Shown one piece after another: positions 6,793 to 17,131 of a stretch of DNA of 43,471 nt. The notes beneath the pieces are model-generated. The model was given only the letters and a program-made list of their open reading frames with translations, made no database searches and was not told the DNA's origin. Origin of the DNA: Actinomycetota bacterium. Its GTDB lineage: Bacteria; Actinomycetota; Actinomycetes; Nanopelagicales; Nanopelagicaceae. The stretch is from assembly GCA_010032875.1 (NCBI GenBank), contig RGSB01000005.1, forward strand, positions 1 to 43,471, in the 5' to 3' direction. The position numbers and the translations under genes are program-made. Position 1 is the first letter of the stretch. Every line of letters starts with the position of its first letter.

Positions 6793-8906
6793 TGAGCACT
6801 CCTGCAGATCTCACACTTCCAGAAGGTGCTCCTGAAGAAGTAATAACTCACGCAATTGTGCGCCCAGTTGATCTCACTCCATTTGGTTTTAAGGGTACGT
6901 TGGCGCTGATCACTTTGGATAATGGTCAAGACCACACTCGTCCTAACACATTTGGTGCAAAATCTCTTGCCGCACTCAATGAAGCGATTACTTCAGCGAT
7001 TGCCAGTGCACCTGCAGCAATTGCAATCACCGGAAAGCCATTTATATTCGCTGCTGGTGCAGATTTGTCAGCGCTAGCGTTTTTAAACAAACGCGAGCAA
7101 TCACTAGCAATTGGTAAATTTGGTCACGACGTATTTCGACGTCTTGGCGAAATCGATATTCCGACCTTTGCATTTATAAATGGGTTGGCACTCGGTGGCG
7201 GTTTAGAAGTTGGTCTGCACTGTAATTACAGAACGCTTTCATCAACTGCATTTACTGGTTTGCCTGAAGTTTTCCTTGGCCTGGTTCCAGGCTGGGGCGG
7301 AGCAACTCTTTTACCTAAATTGATTGGTCCTGAAAAGGCCGTCCAAGTAATCATGCTTAATGCTCTTAATAACAACACAATGATGAAAGCCAAGGATGCA
7401 CTCTCACTGGGTGTTGTTGATGCAGTGTACGAACCAGCAGATTTCTTAGAAAAATCTGTTTCATTTGCAGCATCAGTTTTAAGTGGATCGACAAAAATTG
7501 AACGCAAAGACTTCAGCAATGATCCAGCATGGGACTCTGCGCTAGCGACCGGTCGCGCAGCGGCACTAAAGAAATATGGCGGTGCAGAAATTGCAGCACC
7601 TACTCGCGCACTCGAACTAATAGCGGCTGCAAAAACTGCTACTCGTTCAAGTGGTTTTGATGCCGAGGATCAAGCGTTAGCTGATCTGACAATGTCAGAT
7701 CCATTACGCGCATCCTTATACGCATTTAATCTCATTCAAAAAAAGCGAAAGAAAGTTGAAGGTGCTCCAAAACCTGCACTTGGTCGCAAAGTAGCCAAAG
7801 TTGGAGTTGTCGGTGCTGGATTAATGGCTTCACAACTAGCTCTTTTGTTCGTGCGTAATTTGAAGTGCCCAGTTGTTATGACAGATATTGATCAGGCGCG
7901 CGCAGATAAAGGTGTCGCTTGGGTTCGCGCAGAGTTAGCAAAACTAGTTGAGAAGCGTCGCATGTCTCAAGAGAGTGCGGATCGTCTGTCAGCTCTTGTT
8001 TCTGGATCTGCTGACCAAAGTGTTTTTACTGGATGCGACTTTGTTATTGAAGCCATCTTTGAGGAGCTCTCACTTAAGCAGGAACTATTTAAGAAACTAG
8101 AGACCATAATTTCACCTGAGTGTGTTTTAGCGACAAATACCTCATCGCTATCTGTTGAAGCAATGAGCGAAGGACTGAAAAATCCTGAACGCGTGGTCGG
8201 ATTCCATTTCTTCAACCCTGTTGCAATCATGCCGCTACTAGAAGTTGCGCGTACAACAAAGACAGACGATGCGACAACAGCAACAGCTGTAAACATAGGT
8301 AAAGAACTCAAGAAAACTATGGTCATCACAAAAGATGCTCCGGGATTCGTAGTTAATCGACTTCTCACTCGCTTCATGGGTGAAATCACCGATGCAATGG
8401 ATGAGGGAACTCCCCCAGAAATTGCAGATAACGCAATGCGCTCCATTGGTTTTCCAATGTCACCATTTGAATTGTTAGGACTCGTCGGTCCTGGAGTTGC
8501 ACTTCATGTTTCCGAAACTCTCAATAAGAATTTAGGTCCCCGATACAAGATTTCGCCAACTATGCAAGCAATGGTTAAAGCTGGTATTCGTACCTTCTAC
8601 ATTAAAGATGACAAAGGTGGCTTAATCGCTAATCCTGAAGCCGTTGAATTAATTGTTTCTGGAGACAAATCATCTACAGCAGAACAGGTTCGCTCGCGCG
8701 CACTTACAGCACTGGCAGAAGAAGCTCGCATGATGCTTGATGAAGGCGTCGTTGCAACTCCTGCAGAAATAGATTTATGTATGTTGCTCGGAGCTGGTTG
8801 GCCGATGCACCTTGGTGGAATATTGCCGTATCTAGATCGTGAGGGAATTAGCGAAGCTGTGAGCGGGAAGCGTTTTCATCAACCGGGAATTGCATCCCTT
8901 CCTTAA
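6792..8906 (+). CDS. fadB: Bifunctional enoyl-CoA hydratase / 3-hydroxyacyl-CoA dehydrogenase
   Basis: A 704-aa fusion for the middle steps of beta-oxidation. The N-terminal crotonase domain (about 20-290) has the oxyanion-hole segments [10 protein letters not shown] and [11 protein letters not shown] and the [12 protein letters not shown] motif. The NAD-binding domain begins near residue 337 ([11 protein letters not shown]), followed by ATNTSSLSV and HFFNPV and the C-terminal 3HCDH helical domain. The start is the ATG that overlaps the fadA stop; a longer frame reaching back to 6723 lies inside fadA and is not credible. The last 59 bases overlap the 3' end of dxs on the other strand. Confidence 0.96.
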   Translation: MSTPADLTLPEGAPEEVITHAIVRPVDLTPFGFKGTLALITLDNGQDHTRPNTFGAKSLAALNEAITSAIASAPAAIAITGKPFIFAAGADLSALAFLNKREQSLAIGKFGHDVFRRLGEIDIPTFAFINGLALGGGLEVGLHCNYRTLSSTAFTGLPEVFLGLVPGWGGATLLPKLIGPEKAVQVIMLNALNNNTMMKAKDALSLGVVDAVYEPADFLEKSVSFAASVLSGSTKIERKDFSNDPAWDSALATGRAAALKKYGGAEIAAPTRALELIAAAKTATRSSGFDAEDQALADLTMSDPLRASLYAFNLIQKKRKKVEGAPKPALGRKVAKVGVVGAGLMASQLALLFVRNLKCPVVMTDIDQARADKGVAWVRAELAKLVEKRRMSQESADRLSALVSGSADQSVFTGCDFVIEAIFEELSLKQELFKKLETIISPECVLATNTSSLSVEAMSEGLKNPERVVGFHFFNPVAIMPLLEVARTTKTDDATTATAVNIGKELKKTMVITKDAPGFVVNRLLTRFMGEITDAMDEGTPPEIADNAMRSIGFPMSPFELLGLVGPGVALHVSETLNKNLGPRYKISPTMQAMVKAGIRTFYIKDDKGGLIANPEAVELIVSGDKSSTAEQVRSRALTALAEEARMMLDEGVVATPAEIDLCMLLGAGWPMHLGGILPYLDREGISEAVSGKRFHQPGIASLP

Positions 8907-10767
8907 GGGAGCTGCTCCACTCAACAATTGATCGCGTAATATTTTGTGCGGTTATTCCGAGGTCTTGCAAAACTTCATCACGCTTTGAGTGTTCTAAAAA
9001 TTCAAGTGGAACACCGATTGAGTGAATTGGAACTTGTAATCCTGCATCTCTGAACATCTCTGAAACGGTGCTCGCAATTCCACCATGGCGAATACCATCT
9101 TCAAGAACAACAACACTCTTATAACGTTGAGCCATTGTGACCAAAGATTCTGGAAGTGGCTTCACCCATCGCGGATCAATAACGGTGACACCAACACCCT
9201 CTCTATATGCTTGAGATGCAGCCTCAACAGCCATGTGTGCCATTGCACCAATACTTACTAATAAAACATCTGCGCTTTCGCCACGATATAAAACATCCAC
9301 TCCATCTCGTCGCTCAAATGCTGGAATATCGGCAACTACCGCACCTTTTGGAAAACGAATCAGGGTAGGCGCATCTTTAACCTGCAATGCTTCGCGAAGA
9401 GTTTCCTTGACTCGTGCACCATCTCGCGGCGCAGCAACTTGAAGTGTCGGAACTATTCCCGTTAACGCTAAATCCCAAATTCCATTATGTGATGGCCCAT
9501 CATCTCCGGTTATACCGGCACGATCTAATACGAACGTAACTCCTGCTTTGTGCAAAGCAACATCTAAAAGCATCTGATCAAAAGCTCTATTAAGAAATGT
9601 TGCATAAACCGCCACAACAGGGTGGAGCCCAGCAAAAGCTAAACCAGCTGCATTTGTTACTGCATGTTGTTCGGCAATACCCACATCGATTGTTCGTGTA
9701 GGAAATTCTTTTTGAAACTTATCCAAGCCAGTTGGTCCAAGCATCGCAGCAGTAATTGCCACAATATCTTTTCGCTCACGACCGATTTCAACTAATTCAT
9801 TCGCAAAAACACTAGTCCATGAGGCTGCACTTTTTTTAACAGGTAATCCAGTTTCTGCATCAACAATTCCAACAGCATGGAATTTTTCCGCTTCATCTTC
9901 AATGGCGGGTGCGTATCCACGACCCTTTTCAGTTATGGCATGGACCAAAATCGGACCACCAAACTCTTTTGCTTTCAGAAGTGCTTTCTCCATGGCTTCG
10001 ATGTCATGCCCATCGAATGGACCAAGATATTTCAAACCTAGATCTTCAAACATTCCCTGCGGGGCGACAATATCTTTTATTCCTTTTTTCATTCCATGCA
10101 ACGTGTCATAAATTGGACCACCAACAACTGGTGTGCGGGAAAGAATTTCCTTGCCCCAATCCAAGAACTTTTCATATCCGCGAGTCGCACGTAGTGTCGA
10201 AAGATATGTTGCTAATCCGCCAATGGTTGGTGAATACGAACGTTCATTATCGTTTACAACAATGACCAACTTTTGTGTTTTTGAAGCTGCAATGTTGTTC
10301 AGTGCTTCCCAGGACATTCCACCTGTCAGAGCGCCGTCTCCCACAACTACAACTACATTTCGATCATCTTGCCCGCTGAGCGCAAAGCCTCGAGAAATTC
10401 CATCTCCCCATGAAAGAGCGGTCGATGCGTGTGAATTTTCGATGACATCGTGAACACTTTCAGTTCTACTTGGATAGCCGGCTAGTCCACCACGTTGGCG
10501 AAGTAAGTCGAAACCCTCGCTTCTTCCGGTAAGTATTTTGTGGACATAACTCTGATGGCCTGTATCAAAAAGAATGACATCTTTAGGAGATTCAAAAATT
10601 CTATGTATCGCAATCGTTAGTTCAACAACACCTAAGTTAGGGCCAAGGTGGCCGCCCGTCTTTGTAACTTTTTCAATCAGAAATTCACGGATTTGTGCGG
10701 CAAGCGATTCGAGTTCGCTGTGAGTTAAGTGCGCTAAATCTTGTGGCGACTTGATATCTGAAAGCAC
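8848..10767 (-). CDS. dxs: 1-deoxy-D-xylulose-5-phosphate synthase
   Basis: Thiamine-diphosphate enzyme that condenses pyruvate and glyceraldehyde 3-phosphate, the first step of the MEP isoprenoid pathway. At 639 aa it has family length. The ThDP-binding region contains [28 protein letters not shown] lies in the N-terminal domain; [10 protein letters not shown] carries the catalytic Glu of the pyrimidine domain. The GTG start is supported by TAGACT 6 bases upstream, so dxs can be transcribed separately from acnA, which ends 36 bases before it. The final 18-19 residues after SIVEW form a polar tail encoded antisense to the end of fadB and look like an addition to the conserved core. Confidence 0.96.
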   Translation of the reverse strand: MLSDIKSPQDLAHLTHSELESLAAQIREFLIEKVTKTGGHLGPNLGVVELTIAIHRIFESPKDVILFDTGHQSYVHKILTGRSEGFDLLRQRGGLAGYPSRTESVHDVIENSHASTALSWGDGISRGFALSGQDDRNVVVVVGDGALTGGMSWEALNNIAASKTQKLVIVVNDNERSYSPTIGGLATYLSTLRATRGYEKFLDWGKEILSRTPVVGGPIYDTLHGMKKGIKDIVAPQGMFEDLGLKYLGPFDGHDIEAMEKALLKAKEFGGPILVHAITEKGRGYAPAIEDEAEKFHAVGIVDAETGLPVKKSAASWTSVFANELVEIGRERKDIVAITAAMLGPTGLDKFQKEFPTRTIDVGIAEQHAVTNAAGLAFAGLHPVVAVYATFLNRAFDQMLLDVALHKAGVTFVLDRAGITGDDGPSHNGIWDLALTGIVPTLQVAAPRDGARVKETLREALQVKDAPTLIRFPKGAVVADIPAFERRDGVDVLYRGESADVLLVSIGAMAHMAVEAASQAYREGVGVTVIDPRWVKPLPESLVTMAQRYKSVVVLEDGIRHGGIASTVSEMFRDAGLQVPIHSIGVPLEFLEHSKRDEVLQDLGITAQNITRSIVEWSSSLKEGMQFPVDENASRSQLR

Positions 10768-10773
10768 GCCCGT

Positions 10774-10779
10774 AGTCTA
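10774..10779 (-). promoter_or_regulatory. -10 box of dxs (leaderless)
   Basis: TAGACT on the minus strand ends 6 bases before the GTG at 10765-10767, inside the short acnA-dxs gap. Confidence 0.4.
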
Positions 10780-10803
10780 GAACGCCCGGTCAGTTTAAGC
10801 ACG

Positions 10804-13461
10804 CTAAGCGAGAAGTGAACGCAATACGTACTGCATGATTCCGCCGTGGCGGTAGTAATCCGCCTCTCCTGGGGTATCTATGCGAACTAATGCACTAAAG
10901 GTTTTATCTCCCGCTTTAACTGTCACTTCTTTTGGAGTGATCCCAGAATTTAACTCCGTAATTCCTGATACATCAAATACTTCATCACCTCGCAAACCAA
11001 GAGTTGCAGCACTGTCGCCACTCTTAAACTGCAATGGAAGCACGCCCATACCAATCAAATTGGAACGGTGAATTCTTTCAAAACTTTCCGCAATTACCGC
11101 ACGAACCCCGAGCAATGCCGTCCCTTTTGCTGCCCAGTCTCGGGAGGATCCAGAACCATATTCTTTCCCGGCCAAAATAACGAGTGGAACACCAGCGTTC
11201 TGATAATCAATGGATGCATCATAAATTGTCGCTTGCTCGCCATTTTTTAAGAAGTTGCGAGTAAATCCACCCTCAACACCATCAAGCAGTAGATTCTTTA
11301 AACGAATATTTGCAAATGTTCCACGAATCATTACTTCATGATTTCCACGACGAGAACCATATGAATTAAAGTCTTTACGATCTACTCCATTTTCTTGAAG
11401 ATATTTACCTGCAGGTGAATCTGCTTTGATGTTTCCTGCAGGTGAAATGTGGTCAGTCGTAACAGAGTCACCAAGAATTGCCAGAACTCGTGCCCCAGAA
11501 ATATTGCTGACCGGCGTAGGTTGCGCCGGCATCGAATCGAAGTACGGAGGCTTGCGTACGTAAGTTGATTTTGCATCCCACTCAAAAGTTTTACCTGTTG
11601 GGGTATCGAGTGATTTCCAACGATGATCGCCATCAAAAACGCTGGCATAATCTTTGCTAAACATTTCAGAAGATATCGATGAATCAATAACGCTTTGAAT
11701 TTCTTGTGGAGATGGCCAAATATCTGCCAAGTAAACTGGCTTTCCATCGGATCCTTCTCCAAGTGAATCGTTAACAAAATCGTGGTCCATTGTTCCTGCG
11801 AGTGCGTAGGCGACAACTAGTGGAGGTGAGGCAAGGTAGTTCATCTTTACATCTGGGCTAATGCGACCTTCAAAATTTCTATTTCCAGATAGCACAGCAC
11901 TCACAGCTAAATCATTTTCATTTACTGCCTTACTTATTTCTACTGGAAGAGGACCAGAGTTACCAATACATGTAACGCACCCGTATCCAACAAGGTTAAA
12001 TCCAAGTTTTTCCATATACGGTGTCAGGCCGGCACGGTCATAATAATCAGTTACGACCTTAGAACCTGGAGCCAACGTTGTCTTCACCCATGGCTTCGAA
12101 TGCAAGCCTTTTTCAACAGCTTTTTTAGCCAATAGTGCAGCACCAATCATGACCGATGGATTCGAAGTATTTGTACATGAAGTGATGGAAGCGATAACAA
12201 CATCACCATTTTTTATGGTTGTGCTCTTATCATTAACCTTTATATCAATAGCATTTCTTGATGTTTTATCACCAAAATAGTTGGGCAAAACTTTTTCGAA
12301 AGCTTTCTTAGAATCTGAAAGAGAGATTCGATCTTGTGGCCGCTTAGGACCAGCAATTGATGGGACAACTGTTGAAAGATCGAGTTCGATATTTTCAGAA
12401 AAACGTGGAGTGCTCTCTGGGTTATGCCACAATCCTTGAAGTTTTGCATATTGTTCAACTAAAGCAACTTGCTCAGCGCTGCGACCAGTGAGAGTTAAGT
12501 AACGGAGTGTTTCTTGGTCAATCGGGAATATCGCACATGTTGATCCGTATTCAGGACTCATATTTCCGATAGTTGTTCGATTTGCCATTGGAACAGCAAT
12601 AACACCTGGACCATAAAATTCAACGAATTTTCCAACCACACCATGCTTTCGAAGAATCTCTGTAATTGTTAGAGCTAAATCTGTTGCAGTTGTTCCAAGC
12701 GGCAATTCTCCGCTGAGTTTGAAACCAACTACTCGCGGAATCAACATAGACACTGGCTGTCCTAAAAGGGCTGCTTCGGCTTCAATTCCACCAACGCCCC
12801 AACCAAGAACTCCAAGACCATTGACCATAGTTGTGTGTGAATCAGTGCCAACAACTGTATCTGGATAGGCACGCATGACTCCGTTGACGTTTCGAGTCAT
12901 AACGACACGTGCGAGATATTCAATATTTACTTGATGAACAATTCCAGTTCCGGGCGGCACTACTTTAAACTCATCAAAAGCGCCTTGTCCCCATCGTAAG
13001 AAACGATACCGTTCGCGATTTCGCTCATATTCAATATCTGTATTTTTCTCAAATGAATCTTTTGTTCCGAAGACATCGGCAATGACAGAGTGGTCAATGA
13101 CTAACTCGGCGGGAGCGAGTGGATTAACTTTCGACGCGTCTCCTCCCAGGGCAACAATCGCTTCGCGCATCGTCGCTAAATCGACGATGCAGGGAACACC
13201 AGTGAAATCTTGCATAACAACTCGCGCAGGTGTGAATTGGATTTCAGTATCTGGCTCTGCTGCTGGATCCCACTGCGCAAGAGCTTTAATGTGCGCGGAG
13301 GTTATGTTCGCACCATCTTCGGTTCGCAACAAATTTTCTAAGAGAATCTTCAAACTAAATGGAAGAGAATTCGCGCCTTCGATTTTTGAGATATCAAATA
13401 TTTCAAAGGTCTTTCCGGAAACGCTGAGTGTGCTCTTTGCATTAAATGAATTCGTACTCAT
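10804..13461 (-). CDS. acnA: Aconitate hydratase
   Basis: Tricarboxylic-acid-cycle enzyme that isomerises citrate to isocitrate through a [4Fe-4S] cluster. At 885 aa it belongs to the AcnA/IRP1 type. The cluster ligands are one Cys in SCTNTSNP (about residue 428) and two in [12 protein letters not shown] (about 494 and 497). [22 protein letters not shown] is interrupted only by normal variation, and the C-terminal swivel domain carries [18 protein letters not shown] precedes the ATG by 6 bases. A perfect dyad lies 18 bases upstream of the start and overlaps the likely -10, so the gene is probably repressor-controlled. The order methyltransferase-acnA-dxs is conserved in actinobacteria. Confidence 0.97.
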   Translation of the reverse strand: MSTNSFNAKSTLSVSGKTFEIFDISKIEGANSLPFSLKILLENLLRTEDGANITSAHIKALAQWDPAAEPDTEIQFTPARVVMQDFTGVPCIVDLATMREAIVALGGDASKVNPLAPAELVIDHSVIADVFGTKDSFEKNTDIEYERNRERYRFLRWGQGAFDEFKVVPPGTGIVHQVNIEYLARVVMTRNVNGVMRAYPDTVVGTDSHTTMVNGLGVLGWGVGGIEAEAALLGQPVSMLIPRVVGFKLSGELPLGTTATDLALTITEILRKHGVVGKFVEFYGPGVIAVPMANRTTIGNMSPEYGSTCAIFPIDQETLRYLTLTGRSAEQVALVEQYAKLQGLWHNPESTPRFSENIELDLSTVVPSIAGPKRPQDRISLSDSKKAFEKVLPNYFGDKTSRNAIDIKVNDKSTTIKNGDVVIASITSCTNTSNPSVMIGAALLAKKAVEKGLHSKPWVKTTLAPGSKVVTDYYDRAGLTPYMEKLGFNLVGYGCVTCIGNSGPLPVEISKAVNENDLAVSAVLSGNRNFEGRISPDVKMNYLASPPLVVAYALAGTMDHDFVNDSLGEGSDGKPVYLADIWPSPQEIQSVIDSSISSEMFSKDYASVFDGDHRWKSLDTPTGKTFEWDAKSTYVRKPPYFDSMPAQPTPVSNISGARVLAILGDSVTTDHISPAGNIKADSPAGKYLQENGVDRKDFNSYGSRRGNHEVMIRGTFANIRLKNLLLDGVEGGFTRNFLKNGEQATIYDASIDYQNAGVPLVILAGKEYGSGSSRDWAAKGTALLGVRAVIAESFERIHRSNLIGMGVLPLQFKSGDSAATLGLRGDEVFDVSGITELNSGITPKEVTVKAGDKTFSALVRIDTPGEADYYRHGGIMQYVLRSLLA

Positions 13462-13479
13462 CGTGACTCCCAGCTAAAA

Positions 13480-13499
13480 GTATCTTGACGTCAAGATAC
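13480..13499. promoter_or_regulatory. Perfect 20-bp palindrome, acnA operator
   Basis: GTATCTTGAC (13480-13489) and GTCAAGATAC (13490-13499) are exact inverted repeats without a spacer. On the minus strand the site is 18 bases before the acnA ATG and includes the likely -10 GATACT (13479-13484). The TGA stop of the upstream methyltransferase gene is inside it. Length and half-site spacing suit a MarR-family dimer; TamR of Streptomyces is a MarR protein known to control aconitase, but I cannot confirm that the motif is the same. Confidence 0.65.
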
Positions 13500-14720
13500 C
13501 TCATTCGGGGTAAACAGTGCAACACATTCAATGTGGTGAGTCATCGGAAATAAGTCGAAAGCTCGAATCTTTTTTAGGTTATAACCCTTTTCACTCAAAT
13601 ATGCCGTATCTCTTGCCAGTGCTGCCGGATCGCACGCCACATAAATAACAGATCGCGGGGTTATTCGCGCAATCTCTTGCACGACATCTTTTCCTGCTCC
13701 TTCACGCGGTGGATCCAAAATAATGACATCAGCTCGATTTATACGTGAAATTACCTTCGCAACATCGCCAGTTGTAATGTGCACATTCTGTTTGTCGGCA
13801 AAATTACTCTTGGCATCTGATGTTGCATCTTTGCTGCCTTCAACTAAATGTATTGATCCACTTGCACCAACTTCATTCAAGCAAGCTGAAGTAAATAATC
13901 CAACTCCCCCATATAAATCCAAGATATTTTCTCCTTCTTGAATTTGAGCAAAATCACGAACAACGTCACTGAGAACTTGCGGTGCTCGTTTGTGTCCTTG
14001 CCAAAATGATCGCTGACTCACCTGCAATAAATCCCCACCGACTCTTTCGTGAAGAACAGCTGGGCCAGTATTTTGTCGAAACTTTCCATCGCCACTCTTT
14101 GGCGCCTCGGCAACCATGCGTTCACCTTCAGATGAGTATGCGATTTCTATACGAACATCAGGTGTAAGTTTTTGAGAAGACATTGAAGCAATACCTATCT
14201 CAGGAAGTGCAATGATGCACTCATCCACAGGAATCACATGATGGCTTCGAGAAGAGTAGAACCCCAGAGACCCTTGGTGATCAGTGGTTGCAGTTATTCG
14301 TGTTCGCCAATGTAAAGCATCTCCCACTCCTTCAACTTCAACCGAGAGATCCATTTTTGCGATTCTCTCAAATTGCTCTCTAATTACTTCCGACTTAAGA
14401 CTTCTCTGCCGTTCTATTGAAATATGTTGAAAATCGCAACCACCGCATCCGTTTCGGTGTGAGAATTTGCAAGGTGCTTGAACGCGGTCTGGGCTTGCAG
14501 AAATAACCTTGATAACATCGGCTCGAATGAAATTTGTACTTGTACTTGTAATTTCAATTTCGACTTTTTCGCCAGGGATAGCGTGGCGAACAAAAATCAC
14601 AGCTTTCTTCCCACTTTCACTTTCGTGGCGTGCAATAAAATGTCCGCCGTGGGCAATTTTTTCGATATCTACCGTGAGACGCTGACCCACCTGCAGGCTT
14701 ATTTGCGCCTTTGATTCCAT
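13491..14720 (-). CDS. TRAM-domain 23S rRNA/tRNA (uracil-5-)-methyltransferase (RlmD/TrmA family)
   Basis: SAM-dependent RNA m5U methyltransferase of 409 aa. An N-terminal TRAM domain (about 8-72) binds RNA. A [4Fe-4S] set is visible as Cys84, Cys92, Cys95 (CKFSHRNGCGGC) and Cys168 (VDECII). The C-terminal Rossmann domain has ILDLYGGVGLFT, LDPPREGAG and the catalytic Cys363 in VACDPAALARD. Which uridine it modifies cannot be told from sequence. TACTCT lies 7 bases before the ATG, and the gene diverges from trkA with only 32 bases between starts. Its last codons double as the left half of the acnA operator. Confidence 0.93.
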   Translation of the reverse strand: MESKAQISLQVGQRLTVDIEKIAHGGHFIARHESESGKKAVIFVRHAIPGEKVEIEITSTSTNFIRADVIKVISASPDRVQAPCKFSHRNGCGGCDFQHISIERQRSLKSEVIREQFERIAKMDLSVEVEGVGDALHWRTRITATTDHQGSLGFYSSRSHHVIPVDECIIALPEIGIASMSSQKLTPDVRIEIAYSSEGERMVAEAPKSGDGKFRQNTGPAVLHERVGGDLLQVSQRSFWQGHKRAPQVLSDVVRDFAQIQEGENILDLYGGVGLFTSACLNEVGASGSIHLVEGSKDATSDAKSNFADKQNVHITTGDVAKVISRINRADVIILDPPREGAGKDVVQEIARITPRSVIYVACDPAALARDTAYLSEKGYNLKKIRAFDLFPMTHHIECVALFTPNEVS

Positions 14721-14727
14721 GTATCTA

Positions 14728-14733
14728 AGAGTA
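14728..14733 (-). promoter_or_regulatory. -10 box of the RNA methyltransferase gene (leaderless)
   Basis: TACTCT on the minus strand ends 7 bases before the ATG at 14718-14720. It is 6 bases away from the divergent trkA -10. Confidence 0.4.
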
Positions 14734-14739
14734 AGGGTG

Positions 14740-14745
14740 TAAGTT
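14740..14745 (+). promoter_or_regulatory. -10 box of the first trkA gene (leaderless)
   Basis: TAAGTT, the same hexamer as at the iron permease, ends 7 bases before the GTG at 14753. An alternative TTG start at 14744 would fall inside this box. Confidence 0.45.
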
Positions 14746-14752
14746 GTACTAC

Positions 14753-15418
14753 GTGCACGTAGTCATTATGGGTTGCGGTCGAGTTGGCTCTTCCCTTGCT
14801 ATTGAGTTGGAATCTGCGGGTCATTCAGTTTCAGTTATAGATCAAGCTCGTGAATCCTTCCGTCGACTAGGTCCGAACTTCAAAGGTCACACAGTTACTG
14901 GTATGGGTTTTGATAGAGATACTCTCTTAGAAGCTGGAATCGAGCGGGCTGAAGCATTCGCAGCTGTAAGCAATGGCGATAACTCAAATATTTTGGCAGC
15001 ACGCGTCGCGAGAGAAACCTACAAAGTTGCAAATGTAGTTGCACGCATTTATGACCCAGGTCGCGCAGAAATTTACCAACGCTTAGGTATTCCAACTGTT
15101 GCCACTGTTCTTTGGACTACTGATCAAATTCTGCGCCGAATCGTTCCTGAAGGATCAAAATCAGAATGGCGTGATGCAAGCGGTGCAATTCAACTCTGTG
15201 AATTCCATCCAGTTGCTAGTTGGTTTGGCATTGCAGTTTCAAGAATTGAAAACATTACGGGTGCTCGCGTGGCATTTATCACTCGACTCGGGGCGGGTTT
15301 GATTCCAGATGAACATACAGTTTTCCAAGAAGGCGACCTTCTGCACATGATGGTCCGTGATGAAGATTTAGCGAATGTTGAAAAGTCCTTTTCACATGCT
15401 CCGGAGAGTGCCTCATGA
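14753..15418 (+). CDS. trkA: TrkA/KtrA-type potassium channel regulator, first copy
   Basis: Cytoplasmic RCK protein of 221 aa that gates a Trk/Ktr-type potassium transporter in response to nucleotides. An N-terminal Rossmann fold begins HVVIMGCGRVGSSLA (GxGxxG) and a TrkA-C ligand-binding domain occupies about 140-215. The GTG start at 14753 gives the usual family beginning and sits 7 bases after TAAGTT; the upstream TTG is possible but less likely. It overlaps the second trkA copy by ATGA, so the two are translated together, matching the paired ceoB/ceoC arrangement of mycobacteria. No membrane subunit of the transporter is nearby. Confidence 0.92.
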   Translation: MHVVIMGCGRVGSSLAIELESAGHSVSVIDQARESFRRLGPNFKGHTVTGMGFDRDTLLEAGIERAEAFAAVSNGDNSNILAARVARETYKVANVVARIYDPGRAEIYQRLGIPTVATVLWTTDQILRRIVPEGSKSEWRDASGAIQLCEFHPVASWFGIAVSRIENITGARVAFITRLGAGLIPDEHTVFQEGDLLHMMVRDEDLANVEKSFSHAPESAS

Positions 15419-16074
15419 GAATTGCAATCGCGGGAGCAGGAAATGTAGGTCGTGCGATTGCACGCGAACTCCTCGATAACGGCCATCAAGTTTTGCTTAT
15501 CGACAAGGATCCAAAAGCGATGAAGATGCAGAGCGTCCCTGATGCTGAGTGGCTCATGGCAGATGCTTGCGAAATTACATCACTAGATAATGCAAAATTA
15601 AATAATTGCCAAGTTTTGGTTGCAGCAACTGGAGATGACAAGGTTAATCTCGTTGCATCCCTTCTTGGAAAAACAGAATACGGAATTCCACGTGTAGTCG
15701 CGCGAATTAATCATCCAAAAAATGAGTGGCTCTTCGATAGCTCATGGGGTGTTGATGTTGCTGTTTCCACTCCGAGAATTATTTCCGCTCTAGTGGAAGA
15801 AGCAGTCAGTGTTGGAGATGTCGTCCGCCTCTTTTCTTTTAGAAAGGGACAAGCCAATTTGGTTGAACTCACTCTTCCTGATACTTCCTCATGCATCGGT
15901 AAAACTGTTGAAGAAATTCAATTACCAGATAACGCATCACTCGCTGCGATTGTGCGAGATGGTCAAGTAATTGCTTGTTCAGCTCATGATGTTTTTGCTG
16001 CAGGCGATGAATTGCTTTTTGTTGCATCTGCCGCAGCTGAAGCACAAATTAAAGCGTGTTTTATTCAGAGCTAA
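15415..16074 (+). CDS. trkA: TrkA/KtrA-type potassium channel regulator, second copy
   Basis: A 219-aa partner of the preceding protein. The NAD-binding motif GAGNVGRAIA is at about 6-15; Asp at the end of strand 2 (LLIDKD) fits NAD rather than NADP. The TrkA-C domain is at about 135-217. Both copies keep intact nucleotide sites, so they probably form a hetero-ring on the same channel, which is inferred. The stop interlocks with the stop of the convergent DUF3159 gene (CTAA at 16071-16074). Confidence 0.93.
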   Translation: MRIAIAGAGNVGRAIARELLDNGHQVLLIDKDPKAMKMQSVPDAEWLMADACEITSLDNAKLNNCQVLVAATGDDKVNLVASLLGKTEYGIPRVVARINHPKNEWLFDSSWGVDVAVSTPRIISALVEEAVSVGDVVRLFSFRKGQANLVELTLPDTSSCIGKTVEEIQLPDNASLAAIVRDGQVIACSAHDVFAAGDELLFVASAAAEAQIKACFIQS

Positions 16075-16694
16075 TCTTCAGCTTTGACGCTGGGAACTTT
16101 CTTAATTATTAACCAGGATCCCCAGGCTGCAGCAGCAAAGAGTGGGTAGCCCATCGCAAGATTGACACTTCCGAGTAAGTTGAGATTTTCTGGCCCACTT
16201 AAATAAATAGGAACTTGCACGAGCAATCGAAGATAAAACATGGCAACCCACAACCATCCTGCGCGTATATAAGCTTTTTTGCGCTCTGGATGTTTTCTCC
16301 ACAAAAGATTCTCACCAAGAATTGGTCCAAGCACTAAACCAAGAATTGGCCATCCAACAACATTGCCAATCAAATAAATGGTTCCGTAGACAAGGTTTGT
16401 TAGAAACTTTGGCAAGAAAAAATCATTTGCGTTTCCGGTGCGGTTGGCTAAATATGCGCAAAACGCAACACCTATAAAACCTGAAATTACATGTTGAATG
16501 GTGTCTTTCTTTGCTAGGCGAATGATTGTTAAAAGAGCCGATGTGGCAACTGCTGCATATAGTGCAATACGCAAATCATCAGCCACATTGAAAACAATCA
16601 AAAAAAGAATAGACGGCAGACCTGAATCTATTAATCCTTTTTTGCCCCCAAGCGCATTAACGACTTTCGCGCGATCTTCGTGTTCTTGACTCAT
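16071..16694 (-). CDS. DUF3159 membrane protein
   Basis: A 207-aa protein with about five to six hydrophobic helices and little outside the membrane. It matches DUF3159, an actinobacterial family found next to the TrkA pair. A typical cytoplasmic start (LGGKKGLIDSGLPSILFLIVF) precedes the helices. Function is unknown, but constant linkage to the TrkA genes suggests a part in potassium uptake or its regulation. It starts inside the dut stop (4-base overlap), so it is the last gene of the thioesterase-dut-DUF3159 operon. A DUF3710 gene, often present between dut and DUF3159 in larger actinobacterial genomes, is missing here. Confidence 0.87.
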   Translation of the reverse strand: MSQEHEDRAKVVNALGGKKGLIDSGLPSILFLIVFNVADDLRIALYAAVATSALLTIIRLAKKDTIQHVISGFIGVAFCAYLANRTGNANDFFLPKFLTNLVYGTIYLIGNVVGWPILGLVLGPILGENLLWRKHPERKKAYIRAGWLWVAMFYLRLLVQVPIYLSGPENLNLLGSVNLAMGYPLFAAAAWGSWLIIKKVPSVKAED

Positions 16695-17131
16695 GTTCGT
16701 CCCGTCGATCCAAATCCATCTGTTCCGCGACCGGAACCAGGAAGCTCTTGAACTTCGATGAAATTAGCTCGTTCTACTTGCTGAATTACGAGCTGTGCTA
16801 CCCGATCACCACGTTTAAATGAGACAGATTCATTTGGGTCATGGTTTATAAGAATTAATTTTAATTCGCCTCTGTAACCAGCATCAACAGTTCCAGGAGA
16901 GTTGACCATTGTCACTCCATGTTTAATTGCTAAACCAGATCTCGGATGAACAAGAGCCACAAAACCATCCGGTAGCGCGATTGATATTCCAGTTGGGACT
17001 AGAGCTCGCTCTCCCGGTGCCAAGGTAATATCAATTGCAGAAACTATGTCTGCGCCAGCATCGCCACCTTTTGCGTAATTCGGTAATGGGACGCCTGGAT
17101 CCAACCGCTTAACTAATACTTTTACGCTCAT
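16691..17131 (-). CDS. dut: dUTP diphosphatase
   Basis: Trimeric dUTPase of 146 aa that hydrolyses dUTP to dUMP, keeping uracil out of DNA and feeding dTMP synthesis. The five family motifs are visible: AGADIVSA (1), HPRSGLAIKHG (2), GTVDAGYRGE with the catalytic Asp (3), RGDRVAQLVI (4) and the C-terminal GSGRGTDGFGSTG arm (5) that closes the site. Its start overlaps the thioesterase stop by 4 bases. Confidence 0.97.
   Translation of the reverse strand: MSVKVLVKRLDPGVPLPNYAKGGDAGADIVSAIDITLAPGERALVPTGISIALPDGFVALVHPRSGLAIKHGVTMVNSPGTVDAGYRGELKLILINHDPNESVSFKRGDRVAQLVIQQVERANFIEVQELPGSGRGTDGFGSTGRT

Noticed and set aside
7967-8446. 159-aa antisense open frame within fadB
   Set aside because: Low-complexity Ser/Val-rich translation typical of a shadow frame; it lies fully inside conserved fadB.
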